A DNA stretch of 64,000 bases from Marinobacter salexigens (GTDB lineage: Bacteria; Pseudomonadota; Gammaproteobacteria; Pseudomonadales; Oleiphilaceae), in the NCBI RefSeq assembly GCF_002806945.1, contig NZ_NIHC01000005.1, positions 62,001-126,000 of the forward strand, read 5' to 3'. A program made the position numbers and the translations under genes. Below are positions 28,061-36,734 of this stretch, piece after piece; position 1 is the stretch's first letter, and every line of letters begins with the position of its first letter. Below the pieces are notes generated by a model. That model saw only the letters and a list, made by a program, of their open reading frames with translations. It made no database searches and was not told the DNA's origin.

Positions 28061-29512
28061 ATGCCCGCTACTGATTCACCGAAAACTGCCAACGTGTTTA
28101 CTAATGACGCCCTTGGGAATGATGACGCAACTGCTCTGGCGAAGCGTGTGCGCAGCGGTGAGGTGTCAATTACCGAAGTAACCCAAGCGGCTATTGCGCG
28201 GCTGCACAAGGCAGAGCCACTGGTTCACGGCGTTGCCGCAGAACGCTATCAGTTGATGCTGGAGGAAGCGGCTAAGCTGGATAACAAAAAAGACTTGGCA
28301 AATGCGCCGTTCTTTACGGGCGTTCCCACCTTTATCAAAGACAACACCCATGTAGCAGGATTGCCCACCCGGCAAGGGTCGGCGGCTATTCCTGCTGGGC
28401 ACCCTGTAAACCACACAAGCCCTTTCGCTCAACAGATGCTCGCCCAGGGTTTCCTGTGTATGGGCAAATCCACCATGCCAGAGTTTGGATTCAACGCATC
28501 AACCGAACCGGTTCATGATGCGCCTACCCGCAACCCCTGGAACCTGGATTACTCTTGTGGCGCTTCGTCTGGTGGCGCGGCGGCACTGGTGGCAAGCGGC
28601 GCGGTTCCTGTTGCTCATGCCAATGATGGTGGTGGTTCTATTCGGATTCCGGCGGCTGTTTGTGGGCTCATAGGGCTTAAACCGTCCCGCGGGCGTGTAA
28701 TTGAGAACGATGCGGCGAAGTCGCTACCCATTGATATTCTCAGTGATGGCGTAGTCACCCGCACCGTTCGGGATACAGCCAACTTCATCTATGAGGCAGA
28801 GCGGTATTACCACAACCCGAAACTGCCCTTTATTGGCAAAGTGGAAGGCCCATCTGGCAAGCCGATGCGCATTGGTATGGTTATCGACTCTATCAACGGC
28901 CACAAAACCGACGACTTGACGCGCCAAACTGTTGAGGCTGCTGCTCGCGTGCTGGAAGCTCAAGGCCACCGTATTGAGCCTGTGACAACACCGGCAAACT
29001 CGAACTTCCCAGATGATTTTGCAATGTACTGGGCGCTACTGGCCTTCGGCATGAAGTTCAACGGACGAAAGATCGCACATCCGGACTTTGATAAACGGCG
29101 GGTAGACGGGCTAACTCAAGGCCTGGACAAGATGTTCAAACGCGGCTTCTGGAAGATGCCTGCAGTGCTCTGGCGTTTACGGCGGGCCAGATATGAATTT
29201 GCAGAAGCCACTGCAAGCTTCGATGCAGTGCTAACACCCGTCTTGGGGCATACAACGCCAAAACTGGGTCACCTTAGCGCGAAAGTGCCCTTTGACACAC
29301 TGTTTGACCGCCTGACCCAATATGCAAACTTCACCCCTTTGGCAAACGTCACTGGCACGCCTGCCATATCTGTTCCCATGGCACTTACGCCAGAAAACCT
29401 GCCTGTTTCGGTTCATCTGATGGGTAAGTACGGGGATGAGCGCACGCTGCTTGACCTTGCCTTTGGCCTTGAGACTGAACAAACGCTGAACTTTAAAACT
29501 CTGGGAAAATAG
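28061..29512 (+). CDS. Amidase-signature family hydrolase
   Basis: A 483-residue amidase with an intact Ser-cisSer-Lys triad: Lys93 (FIKDN), Ser169 (CGASSGG) and Ser193 (DGGGSIRIPA), spaced 76 and 24 as in the family. It resembles secondary amidases rather than GatA, since no gatBC lie nearby. Hydrolyses an amide or similar bond; the substrate is unknown. Its 3' end overlaps the convergent truC gene by 20 bases. Confidence 0.9.
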   Translation: MPATDSPKTANVFTNDALGNDDATALAKRVRSGEVSITEVTQAAIARLHKAEPLVHGVAAERYQLMLEEAAKLDNKKDLANAPFFTGVPTFIKDNTHVAGLPTRQGSAAIPAGHPVNHTSPFAQQMLAQGFLCMGKSTMPEFGFNASTEPVHDAPTRNPWNLDYSCGASSGGAAALVASGAVPVAHANDGGGSIRIPAAVCGLIGLKPSRGRVIENDAAKSLPIDILSDGVVTRTVRDTANFIYEAERYYHNPKLPFIGKVEGPSGKPMRIGMVIDSINGHKTDDLTRQTVEAAARVLEAQGHRIEPVTTPANSNFPDDFAMYWALLAFGMKFNGRKIAHPDFDKRRVDGLTQGLDKMFKRGFWKMPAVLWRLRRARYEFAEATASFDAVLTPVLGHTTPKLGHLSAKVPFDTLFDRLTQYANFTPLANVTGTPAISVPMALTPENLPVSVHLMGKYGDERTLLDLAFGLETEQTLNFKTLGK

Positions 29513-30212
29513 AAAGCACTTCCAGGAAGCTTGGCTCGGGAGCGGCGCCGACAGACAAGGGCATACCGGTAGCAGGGTGAGCGAACTCGATACAGGTAGC
29601 CGCAAGCATTAACCTGCCTCTGCCGAACCTTTTGGCAAAGTAACGGTTATGCCGCCCCCGGCCATGATTGGCGTCGCCAATAATCGGATGGTTCAGGTGT
29701 TTCATGTGGCGCCGAAGCTGATGTTTGCGCCCGGTATCAGGGTAAAGCTCAACCAATGCATAGCGGCTGGTCGGGTAGGTTTCAATTGCGACTGGGATCT
29801 CGGTGGTTGCCAGTGTCCGAAAGCGGGTTCGGGCGTCCCTTACTGGCTGCTCCAATCCTTTCAGCCTGCGATCTTCCGGCTCTTCCCGTAACGGATGATC
29901 AATAATTCCTTCCTCCACCGGCCAACCTCGAACTACTGCCTGGTAGGTTTTCTTCACATCTCCCGCCATCATGGCCACGCCCAGGGTTCGAGCGGTTGCC
30001 GGGTCCCTGGCGAAAACGAGCACCCCAGAGGTTGGCCTGTCCAGCCGATGGATCGGGTAAACATGCGCACCGCCATTGAGTGCGCGGGCGTATTGCAGGG
30101 CAAACTCGGTTTCGTGACGATCTATCGGGCTGCGGTGTACCAGCAGCCCTGCAGGCTTGTGAACCACCAGCAGCCAATCATCTCGATATAATTCCGTCAG
30201 CGGATTGTTCAT
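29493..30212 (-). CDS. truC: tRNA pseudouridine(65) synthase TruC
   Basis: A 239-residue RluA-family synthase without an S4 domain. Catalytic Asp lies in the motif IHRLDRPTSGVLVFA, and DTGRKHQLRRHMKHLNHPIIGDANHGRGRHNR matches the TruC-specific text. It modifies U65 in tRNA. The start overlaps the RND permease stop (ATGA), so it sits at the end of the adaptor/permease operon, and its 3' end overlaps the amidase gene. Confidence 0.9.
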   Translation of the reverse strand: MNNPLTELYRDDWLLVVHKPAGLLVHRSPIDRHETEFALQYARALNGGAHVYPIHRLDRPTSGVLVFARDPATARTLGVAMMAGDVKKTYQAVVRGWPVEEGIIDHPLREEPEDRRLKGLEQPVRDARTRFRTLATTEIPVAIETYPTSRYALVELYPDTGRKHQLRRHMKHLNHPIIGDANHGRGRHNRYFAKRFGRGRLMLAATCIEFAHPATGMPLSVGAAPEPSFLEVLSIFPEF

Positions 30213-33200
30213 GAAGGCTTTGTGACAAGACCTCTCAACTTCGCGTTGATCTTGTCACCCAGCACCAGCATCGCCGGTGTGAGCAGTAGCGTCAGAATCG
30301 TGGCGAATGCCAAGCCGCCAGCAATCGCACTGGACAGCTGTGCCCACCATTGCGTTGATGGCGCCCCCAGCCCGAGCGACGGTGTAAGCAGATCGACATT
30401 CACGCTCAAAACCATCGGCATCAATCCCAGTACGGTCGTAATTGCAGTGAGGAGTACGGGGCGCAAACGCAGACAGCTGGTTTCCAATGCTGCCTCATAA
30501 GCTTCCAAGCCCTCTTTCTTCATCTGGTTATAGGTATCGATCAGGATGATGTTGTTGTTCACCACTATGCCCGCCAAAGCAATGATGCCCATGCCCACCA
30601 TCACGATGCCAAAGGACTGACCGTTCAGCAGCAACCCCAGAAGAACACCGGCAGTCGAAAGAACGATCGCAGAAAGAATCAGGAAGCTCTGATATAGCGA
30701 GTTAAACTGGGTCACCAGAATGAGCAGCATCATGGCAATGGCCACCAGAAATGCAGATACGAGAAAGTTAGAAGCCTGCTGCTGATCTTCGTTCTCACCC
30801 GCAAACTTCACCGATACACCCTCTGGCGTTTCAGGGAGTTGTGCCTGAAGAACTTTAAGTAGGCTATCTACCTGCTCACCCTGCCCTATATCCGATTTGA
30901 TGGTGACAGTTCGCTGGCCGTCTACCCTTGCTAAACTGCCGGTCTTGTTTCCAGGTTTCAGATCCAGAAACTGTGATAGCGGCACTTGCCCCCGTACTGT
31001 GTTAATTGTCTGCCGCTGCAGGTGATCCAGTTCACGCCAGTTATTGGGAACCCGCACTACAATATCCACTTCATCACGAACATCTTCTGGCCGGTAGGTT
31101 GCCAACACCAGTCCATTAGTAACCAGGCGAACGGCACTGCCTATACTGAGTACGTCGGTTCCAAAACGTGCAGCGGCCTCACGGTCGACTTCCAGCTGCC
31201 ACTCGATGCCCGGCAGGCTTCGGTCATCTTCGATGTCCACAAAACCACCCAAAACCCGCATCTGGCGTTCGATCTGGTCGACATACCGGTTAAGTTTACT
31301 GCTGTGACGGCTGCTGACCTGAAGCTCTATCGGTTTGCCACCCGCCGGGCCACTTTCCTGCTTACGAAACTCCAGCTCGATGCCAGGAATATCCTCAGTG
31401 CGAGCGAGGAAGTCATCCAGAATGGCACTGGCGGGGCGGCGAGTGAACCAATCAGTAAACTGAAACTGAAGTACACCAATCACGTCGGGCGCCATCTGTG
31501 TGCTGGCGCTCAGCATTGAGCGCGCATACACCGCTTTCACTTCCGGCATGCCCTGCAACCGGTCCTCGACCTTTCGCACTATGGCATCTCTCTCCAAAAC
31601 AGACAGATCGCCCCGGGCGCGAACCTGCACCTGTGCCGAATCCGGCTCCACACTTGGGAAAAACTCTACGCCGTAATTGAATTTGCCATAGGCGAGATAA
31701 ATCATCACAACCACGCCCAGCACACCTAGCAAAGTGAAACCGGGGTACGACAGCAGTGTTGAAAGCATCTGCCTGTAGCCATGCATCATTCGACCGCTTT
31801 CACTGACAACCCGGGCGCGATGTCCACCGCTCACACCACCCAGAACTGGCAAGAATACCAGCGCCATGGCGAGAGACGCGACCAGACAAATAATCACGGT
31901 AATAGGCAGAAATTTCATGAATTCGCCCACGACACCCGGCCAAAACAGAAGTGGGACAAATACCGCAAGCGTTGTAGCGGTTGAAGCAATAATCGGCCAG
32001 GCCATGCGGCTTGCGGCCTCAGCCCAGGCACTTTTTACACCGTGACCGTCAGACAGGTTTCTGTCTGCCAGTTCCGAAACCACAATGGCGCCGTCCACCA
32101 GCATACCCGCGACCAGTATCAGGCTGAACAACACAACAATGTTGAGGGTGAGGCCCATTGACCAGATCACCAGAATACCCGTCAGGAAGGCGCCGGGAAT
32201 AGTAAGCCCTACTAACAAAGCGGAACGCGGCCCCATAGCGGCAATAATCACAATAGTCACCAGCACAATGGCCGTCAGTACGTTGTTGAGCAGGTCGCTG
32301 AGCAGGTCGCGCACTTCATCGGATTGATCCATGATGTAGCGCACCTCCAGAGCATCCGGCAGTTGTGGCTGTGCCCGGGCAATCAATTCCCGTACCTGCT
32401 CCACGGTTTCAATAATGTTGGCGCCACTGCGTTTCGAGACCTCCAGCACCAGAGCCGGCTCACCGTTGATGCGCGCAAACCCGGTAGGGTCTTTAAAGGT
32501 TCGCTGCAACATGGCGACATCTCCGAACGTCACCACCGTATCACCATCAACTTTGAGGGGCATGGACATAACGTCTTCGATATTCTCGATAACACCGGGC
32601 ACTTTCAGGGTCATACGGCCATTGCCGGTGTCCAGCGATCCTGCCGCCACCAGCTGGTTATTACGGGTGACCAGGTTGCCAAGCTGATCGAAATCAACGC
32701 CGTACCCCTCCAGTACTTGAGGGTCCACCACGATTTCCAGAAGATCTTCCCGATCGCCGCCAATATCAACCTCCAGTACCTCAGGAATTGCCTCGATGGC
32801 GTCCTGAAGCCCTCGGGCAATCGTGATCAACTCTCGCTCAGACAGAGGCCCGGACAGGCCGATGGAAAGCACAGGGAACAGCGACACGTTGATTTCATTC
32901 ACCCGTGGTTCATCCGCTTCACGGGGGAGTTTGCTGCGGGCTGTATCCACTTTTTCGCGAACATCCTGGAGAGCCGTGTCCGGGTCAAAACCGGCATCGA
33001 ACTCCAGCATTACCGAAGCGTGCCCTTCGGAAGCCGTGCCGCGCATCTCCTTTACGCCCTCCAAAGAGCGTAATTCCTGCTCCATGGGGCGAACCAGCAG
33101 TCGCTCAGCATCTTCCGGGCTTATGCCTTCCAGAGCCATGGAGATGTAAATCATCGGAATGGTGACGTCGGGATTTGCTTCCCGGGGGATAATCTGGAAC

Positions 33201-33286
33201 GCCGCAATGCCGCCAAGTGTCAGGAAAAACAACGTTAGCAGTGTTGTACGGCTGCGATCTATGGCCGCAAAAACAAGTGTGCGCAT
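30209..33286 (-). CDS. RND efflux permease
   Basis: A 1025-residue inner-membrane RND pump subunit with 12 membrane helices and two large periplasmic loops. It belongs to a branch apart from AcrB. In helix 4 the proton-relay motif reads GMLVDGAIVVSEL, so only the first of the usual two adjacent Asp residues is present, with Gly at the second. The other RND protein in this window, at 60213-63332, has the normal VVDDAIVV. It starts 5 bases after the adaptor gene and overlaps truC by 4. No outer membrane channel gene lies here. Cargo unknown. Confidence 0.93.
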   Translation of the reverse strand: MRTLVFAAIDRSRTTLLTLFFLTLGGIAAFQIIPREANPDVTIPMIYISMALEGISPEDAERLLVRPMEQELRSLEGVKEMRGTASEGHASVMLEFDAGFDPDTALQDVREKVDTARSKLPREADEPRVNEINVSLFPVLSIGLSGPLSERELITIARGLQDAIEAIPEVLEVDIGGDREDLLEIVVDPQVLEGYGVDFDQLGNLVTRNNQLVAAGSLDTGNGRMTLKVPGVIENIEDVMSMPLKVDGDTVVTFGDVAMLQRTFKDPTGFARINGEPALVLEVSKRSGANIIETVEQVRELIARAQPQLPDALEVRYIMDQSDEVRDLLSDLLNNVLTAIVLVTIVIIAAMGPRSALLVGLTIPGAFLTGILVIWSMGLTLNIVVLFSLILVAGMLVDGAIVVSELADRNLSDGHGVKSAWAEAASRMAWPIIASTATTLAVFVPLLFWPGVVGEFMKFLPITVIICLVASLAMALVFLPVLGGVSGGHRARVVSESGRMMHGYRQMLSTLLSYPGFTLLGVLGVVVMIYLAYGKFNYGVEFFPSVEPDSAQVQVRARGDLSVLERDAIVRKVEDRLQGMPEVKAVYARSMLSASTQMAPDVIGVLQFQFTDWFTRRPASAILDDFLARTEDIPGIELEFRKQESGPAGGKPIELQVSSRHSSKLNRYVDQIERQMRVLGGFVDIEDDRSLPGIEWQLEVDREAAARFGTDVLSIGSAVRLVTNGLVLATYRPEDVRDEVDIVVRVPNNWRELDHLQRQTINTVRGQVPLSQFLDLKPGNKTGSLARVDGQRTVTIKSDIGQGEQVDSLLKVLQAQLPETPEGVSVKFAGENEDQQQASNFLVSAFLVAIAMMLLILVTQFNSLYQSFLILSAIVLSTAGVLLGLLLNGQSFGIVMVGMGIIALAGIVVNNNIILIDTYNQMKKEGLEAYEAALETSCLRLRPVLLTAITTVLGLMPMVLSVNVDLLTPSLGLGAPSTQWWAQLSSAIAGGLAFATILTLLLTPAMLVLGDKINAKLRGLVTKPS

Positions 33287-33291
33287 ACTGC

Positions 33292-34374
33292 TCAGCCCCG
33301 CTCTTCAGAGGCGTCTACAGGCTGAACTTGCTCGCCCTCATTAACAAAGCCCGCACCACGAGTAATCAGGCGAGTTTCATCAGGCAAGCCCGTCACCCAG
33401 GCGCCATCTGTGGCCACACTGAGCAATTTCACCGTGCGAAAAACAACCTTGTTTTGCTCATCGACATACTTCACCCCCGGGCGCCCATCGTCTCCTAGGG
33501 ACAAGTAAGCCGGGGAAATAAACGTGGCCTGGACATCCGCCAGCGCAACACGGAGATTGGCGCTTCCGCCGGCTATGCGTTCTTGATCAGGGTTTTCCAC
33601 AGCAACTTCTATGGCAAAGCTTCGGGTTTCAGGGTTTGCAGCACTCGCCACAAAGCTGACCACACCATACAGAGCTTCTCCATCCAAAGGGCGCACCCGC
33701 ACTTTCTGGCCAGGTGCTACTTGCGCAACAGACTGTTGGGGCACCTGCCCCTTAGCTTTGAGCCTGTCTATTCGAACCAGCTCATACAAGGGCGAGCCAA
33801 CCTGCACCAAACTACCGCTCTCAACCTCTTTACGGTTTATCACGCCATCAAACGGCGCCTTGGGCTTGAGGTGGGAAACCGCAAGCTGCGCCCCCTCCAA
33901 CTCTGCTCGAGCAGCCGCCAGATCGCTTTCTAAACCAAGAGCTTCCGACTGGGATGCGAGATTTCTGGAACCCAGTTTTTGCACAGCAGACAAATCGGCT
34001 TCCAGCTGCTTAACCCGCGCCTGCCAACGCAGGACTCCTGCACCACGACCATCTTCTGATAGCGTTAAAAGTACGTCGCCCGTCTTTACCGAGTCGCCAA
34101 GATCCGCCGCAATGGTTTCTACCGTACCGGCAACCCGGGCACTCACCGTTACGGCACGCCAGGGTTCCAATTGCCCCTGTAACAATAGCCCTGGCTCATA
34201 TAATTGCGCGTTGAGCCTTGTAACCTGAACCCGTGTGAGCTCTTTTTCTGCAGCTTTGGGCTCTGCGGGGGCATCAGTGTTTGCCACTTTGACCTCGCCA
34301 GTGGCCAACCAGATAATCAGAGCAATCACAACGATCAAAGACAGACCTAGCGAACTCCATTTTGCTTTACTCAT
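33292..34374 (-). CDS. RND efflux periplasmic adaptor (membrane fusion protein)
   Basis: A 360-residue adaptor. It has an N-terminal membrane anchor (LGLSLIVVIALIIWLATG), a lipoyl/barrel-sandwich half (QGQLEPWRAVTVSARVAGTVETI), an alpha-hairpin (about 120-170) and the second lipoyl half (KAPFDGVINRKEVESGSLVQVG). The frame is open 54 codons further upstream, but the ATG at 34374 has AGGT before it and gives a normal anchor. First gene of adaptor-permease-truC. Confidence 0.9.
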   Translation of the reverse strand: MSKAKWSSLGLSLIVVIALIIWLATGEVKVANTDAPAEPKAAEKELTRVQVTRLNAQLYEPGLLLQGQLEPWRAVTVSARVAGTVETIAADLGDSVKTGDVLLTLSEDGRGAGVLRWQARVKQLEADLSAVQKLGSRNLASQSEALGLESDLAAARAELEGAQLAVSHLKPKAPFDGVINRKEVESGSLVQVGSPLYELVRIDRLKAKGQVPQQSVAQVAPGQKVRVRPLDGEALYGVVSFVASAANPETRSFAIEVAVENPDQERIAGGSANLRVALADVQATFISPAYLSLGDDGRPGVKYVDEQNKVVFRTVKLLSVATDGAWVTGLPDETRLITRGAGFVNEGEQVQPVDASEERG

Positions 34375-34451
34375 TAGATACCTACATAGCCTGCATTTGG
34401 TTAACCATGGCCCGAAAACGACGCTAACGAAAAAATAAAAGATCGAAACGG

Positions 34452-34481
34452 TTGCAACCCGATCAAATCGTGGGGTAGATT
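34452..34481 (+). promoter_or_regulatory. Candidate promoter of ilvGM leader
   Basis: TTGCAA (34452-34457) and TAGATT (34476-34481) with an 18-base spacer resemble sigma-70 hexamers and would start transcription about 35-40 bases before the leader peptide. Weak on its own; position supports it. Confidence 0.35.
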
Positions 34482-34525
34482 CTACACAGATTCCTTTTGC
34501 TAATTCAGGCCAGATTGTCGTTTTT

Positions 34526-34618
34526 ATGAACATCAACTCAGTAATTATTCTTGCAAAGCTCGTCCTGGTGGTAGTGATACCTTCCGGGGGATTTTGCGTG
34601 GATAAGCGGGTGAGATAG
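34526..34618 (+). CDS. ilvL: ilv operon leader peptide
   Basis: A 30-codon open frame, ATG to TAG, just upstream of a terminator and ilvG. Of residues 3-18, twelve are Ile, Val or Leu: Ile3, Val6, Ile7, Ile8, Leu9, Leu12, Val13, Leu14, Val15-17, Ile18. That is the hallmark of the branched-chain leader peptides of ilvGMEDA and ilvBN. Ribosome stalling at the Val/Leu/Ile run at codons 12-18 would signal shortage of charged tRNA and favour antitermination. No strong Shine-Dalgarno is seen before it. Confidence 0.85.
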   Translation: MNINSVIILAKLVLVVVIPSGGFCVDKRVR

Positions 34619-34652
34619 CGACAAACCTGACAAAAACACCAGAAACCCCCGG
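34584..34652 (+). promoter_or_regulatory. Antiterminator pairing of the ilv attenuator
   Basis: CCGGGGG at 34584-34590, within leader codons 20-22, is complementary to CCCCCGG at 34646-34652, the inner part of the terminator's left arm. Pairing of these two segments excludes the terminator. It starts five bases past the last branched-chain codon, so a ribosome stalled in the Val run leaves it free. Pairing is seen in sequence; the switch is inferred from known ilv attenuation. Confidence 0.75.
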
Positions 34653-34681
34653 CACCGCAAGGTCCCGGGGGTTTCTTTTTT
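34642..34681 (+). terminator. Attenuator terminator of ilvGM
   Basis: GAAACCCCCGG (34642-34652) and CCGGGGGTTTC (34665-34675) form a perfect 11-bp stem around a 12-base loop, followed by T6. It ends 27 bases before the ilvG start and after the leader peptide stop. Confidence 0.92.
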
Positions 34682-34708
34682 ACGGAAGAAAAAACAGGAA
34701 ATATAACG

Positions 34709-36409
34709 ATGAACGGCGCACAGCATATTCTTCAAGCGTTCCACCACCACAACATCGAAACCGTTTTTGGTTATCCCGGTGGCTGCATCATGCCGCTATA
34801 CGATGCACTCGTGGATGATGTGGGCGTGGAGCATGTGCTTTGCCGCCACGAACAAGGCTGCGCTCTGGCTGCCGACGGTTATGCCCGGGCCAGTGGCAAG
34901 CTGGGCGTTTGCATTGCAACCTCCGGTCCCGGTGCGACCAACCTGATTACCGGCGTTGCCAACGCCTATCAGGACTCGATCCCCATGCTGGTTATTACCG
35001 GCCAGGTTCCCTCGGCGCTGATCGGAACAGACGCCTTCCAGGAAACCGATGTATTGGGAATGACCCTTGGCATCGTCAAGCACAGCTACCTGATTGAAAC
35101 TGCCGACGAGTTGCCCGGCATTCTTGAAGAAGCCATAGAGTTGGCGCAAATCGGGCGCCCGGGGCCGGTGTGGATTGATATTCCGAAAGACGTCTTGCTG
35201 ACGGAGACAACGGCTGCGCCCACCAGATCTACTGCCCAGCCACAAGCAACCAGTCCCGATCTCAGTAGCGCAATCACCCTACTGCGCGATGCTCGCAAAC
35301 CGCTGCTTTACAGTGGTGGTGGTATCAGCCTGGCCCATGCAGAAGACAGCTTCCGGGAATTTACCAAGTGCTCGGAGCTGCCCGCCGTAGTAACGCTGAA
35401 GGGAATTGGAAACGCCGGCAAACACAGCGCTCACAACTTGGGTATGTTGGGTATGCACGGCTCCCGAGCGGCCAACCGGGCCGTGGATGAATGTGACCTG
35501 CTTCTGGTTATCGGCGCCCGCCTGGACGACCGCGCCACCGGCAAACTGGACGGATTCGCTCCGAATGCCCGCACGATTCACATTGACGCCGATGCGGCCG
35601 AATTCAACAAGCTCCGCAATGTGGATGTCGCGGTTCGAGGCGACCTGAACAGCATTCTGAACGAGCTGACAAAGAGCCTCACAGACGCGCCTTTGGCAAT
35701 CAGTGATTGGCGCAAACAGTGTCAGACCTGGCGCACAACAGGTGGGTTCCAAGCGGCGGACAACGAAGAACCATTGGCGCCCATTACCGGCCCGGCCTTC
35801 ATCAGCCAGCTTTCCCGCACAGCACCGGACGACACCATCATTGCCTGTGACGTTGGCCAGCACCAGATGTGGGTTGCCCAGCACTATCAGTTTGACCGCC
35901 CCCGACATCACCTGACCAGCGGTGGCCTTGGCACCATGGGCTTTGGTTTGCCCGCAGCGATTGGCGCTCAGTTTGCTAACCGCAACAGCACCGTTATCAA
36001 TGTAACCGGCGATGGCTCCTTCATGATGAACGCGCAGGAACTGGCTACCATTCGCCGTTACAACCTGCCGGTAAAGCTGATCATCATGGATAACCAATGC
36101 CTGGGCATGGTTCGCCAACAGCAGGAGCTGTTTTATAACAACCGGGAAAGCCACATCAACCTGGACGACAACCCGGATTTTGTAGCCATGGCGAGGGCTT
36201 TCGATATCCCTGCCCTGAAAATTGATCGCACGGACCAGGTTCGGCGCGGTATCGAAACCATACTGGCTTATAACGGCCCCATGCTGCTGCATGTAGCCAT
36301 TGCCCGGGAAGAAAACGTGTGGCCGATCGTAAAACCAGGTGGAAGTAACAAGGAAATGATTGATGAAACCCGCCGCACTGCCGCGGACCAAAAGGAGAAA
36401 ACAGCATGA
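34709..36409 (+). CDS. ilvG: Acetolactate synthase large subunit (IlvG type)
   Basis: A 566-residue ThDP enzyme, the committed step of valine, leucine and isoleucine synthesis. Catalytic Glu48 (CRHEQGCALAADGYAR), the FAD/middle domain and the ThDP-Mg site (GDGSFMMNAQELATIRRYNLPVKLIIMDN) are intact. The ilvM-like regulatory subunit follows with an ATGA overlap. Expression is controlled by the leader-peptide attenuator immediately upstream. ilvE, ilvD and ilvA do not follow. Confidence 0.95.
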   Translation: MNGAQHILQAFHHHNIETVFGYPGGCIMPLYDALVDDVGVEHVLCRHEQGCALAADGYARASGKLGVCIATSGPGATNLITGVANAYQDSIPMLVITGQVPSALIGTDAFQETDVLGMTLGIVKHSYLIETADELPGILEEAIELAQIGRPGPVWIDIPKDVLLTETTAAPTRSTAQPQATSPDLSSAITLLRDARKPLLYSGGGISLAHAEDSFREFTKCSELPAVVTLKGIGNAGKHSAHNLGMLGMHGSRAANRAVDECDLLLVIGARLDDRATGKLDGFAPNARTIHIDADAAEFNKLRNVDVAVRGDLNSILNELTKSLTDAPLAISDWRKQCQTWRTTGGFQAADNEEPLAPITGPAFISQLSRTAPDDTIIACDVGQHQMWVAQHYQFDRPRHHLTSGGLGTMGFGLPAAIGAQFANRNSTVINVTGDGSFMMNAQELATIRRYNLPVKLIIMDNQCLGMVRQQQELFYNNRESHINLDDNPDFVAMARAFDIPALKIDRTDQVRRGIETILAYNGPMLLHVAIAREENVWPIVKPGGSNKEMIDETRRTAADQKEKTA

Positions 36410-36687
36410 ACACTGAGAGCAGCTGTAAAACGCCCAGCTATAACATTACCTGCAAGATGAGCCATGAAGCGGCCGCGCTCGAGCGTTTGTGCCAGGTGGT
36501 TCGGGTTCGTGGCTTTCGCATAGCGAAGATGGCGGTGGAGACAACAGACGGGGCTCTGCAGATCGCCCTGACCATTCAAGGCGCACGCCCGGTGGGCATG
36601 CTGCAGTCTCAGCTTGAGAAGTTGCACACGGTCGCTGAGGTTAAACTTGCTGCACTCGCGGAGGCTGCAGCAAGCCGGATTGCATGA
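36406..36687 (+). CDS. ilvM: Acetolactate synthase small subunit (IlvM type)
   Basis: A 93-residue single ACT domain (YNITCKMSHEAAALERLCQVVRVRGFRIAKM). That is the short IlvM form rather than the roughly 160-residue IlvH/IlvN form, although strict IlvM similarity is modest. It activates the large subunit. Its ATG overlaps the ilvG stop, so translation is coupled. A hairpin follows. Confidence 0.88.
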   Translation: MNTESSCKTPSYNITCKMSHEAAALERLCQVVRVRGFRIAKMAVETTDGALQIALTIQGARPVGMLQSQLEKLHTVAEVKLAALAEAAASRIA

Positions 36688-36692
36688 TCCCG

Positions 36693-36728
36693 TGTAAGCA
36701 GGGAAAGCGTGAACTTGCCCTGCTTACA
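36693..36728. terminator. Hairpin between ilvM and convergent thiolase
   Basis: TGTAAGCAGGG and CCCTGCTTACA form a perfect 11-bp stem with a 14-base loop, starting 5 bases after ilvM and ending 6 bases before the convergent thiolase stop. No T run; probably a two-way transcript end. Confidence 0.6.
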
Positions 36729-36734
36729 ACCACA

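Noticed and set aside
34375..34536. N-terminal extension of the RND adaptor by 54 codons
   Set aside because: It overlaps the ilv promoter and leader region and puts 54 odd residues before a normal membrane anchor; the ATG at 34374 has a ribosome site.
35279..36391. 370-codon open frame on the minus strand across ilvG
   Set aside because: Antisense shadow of ilvG, whose catalytic motifs are intact on the plus strand.
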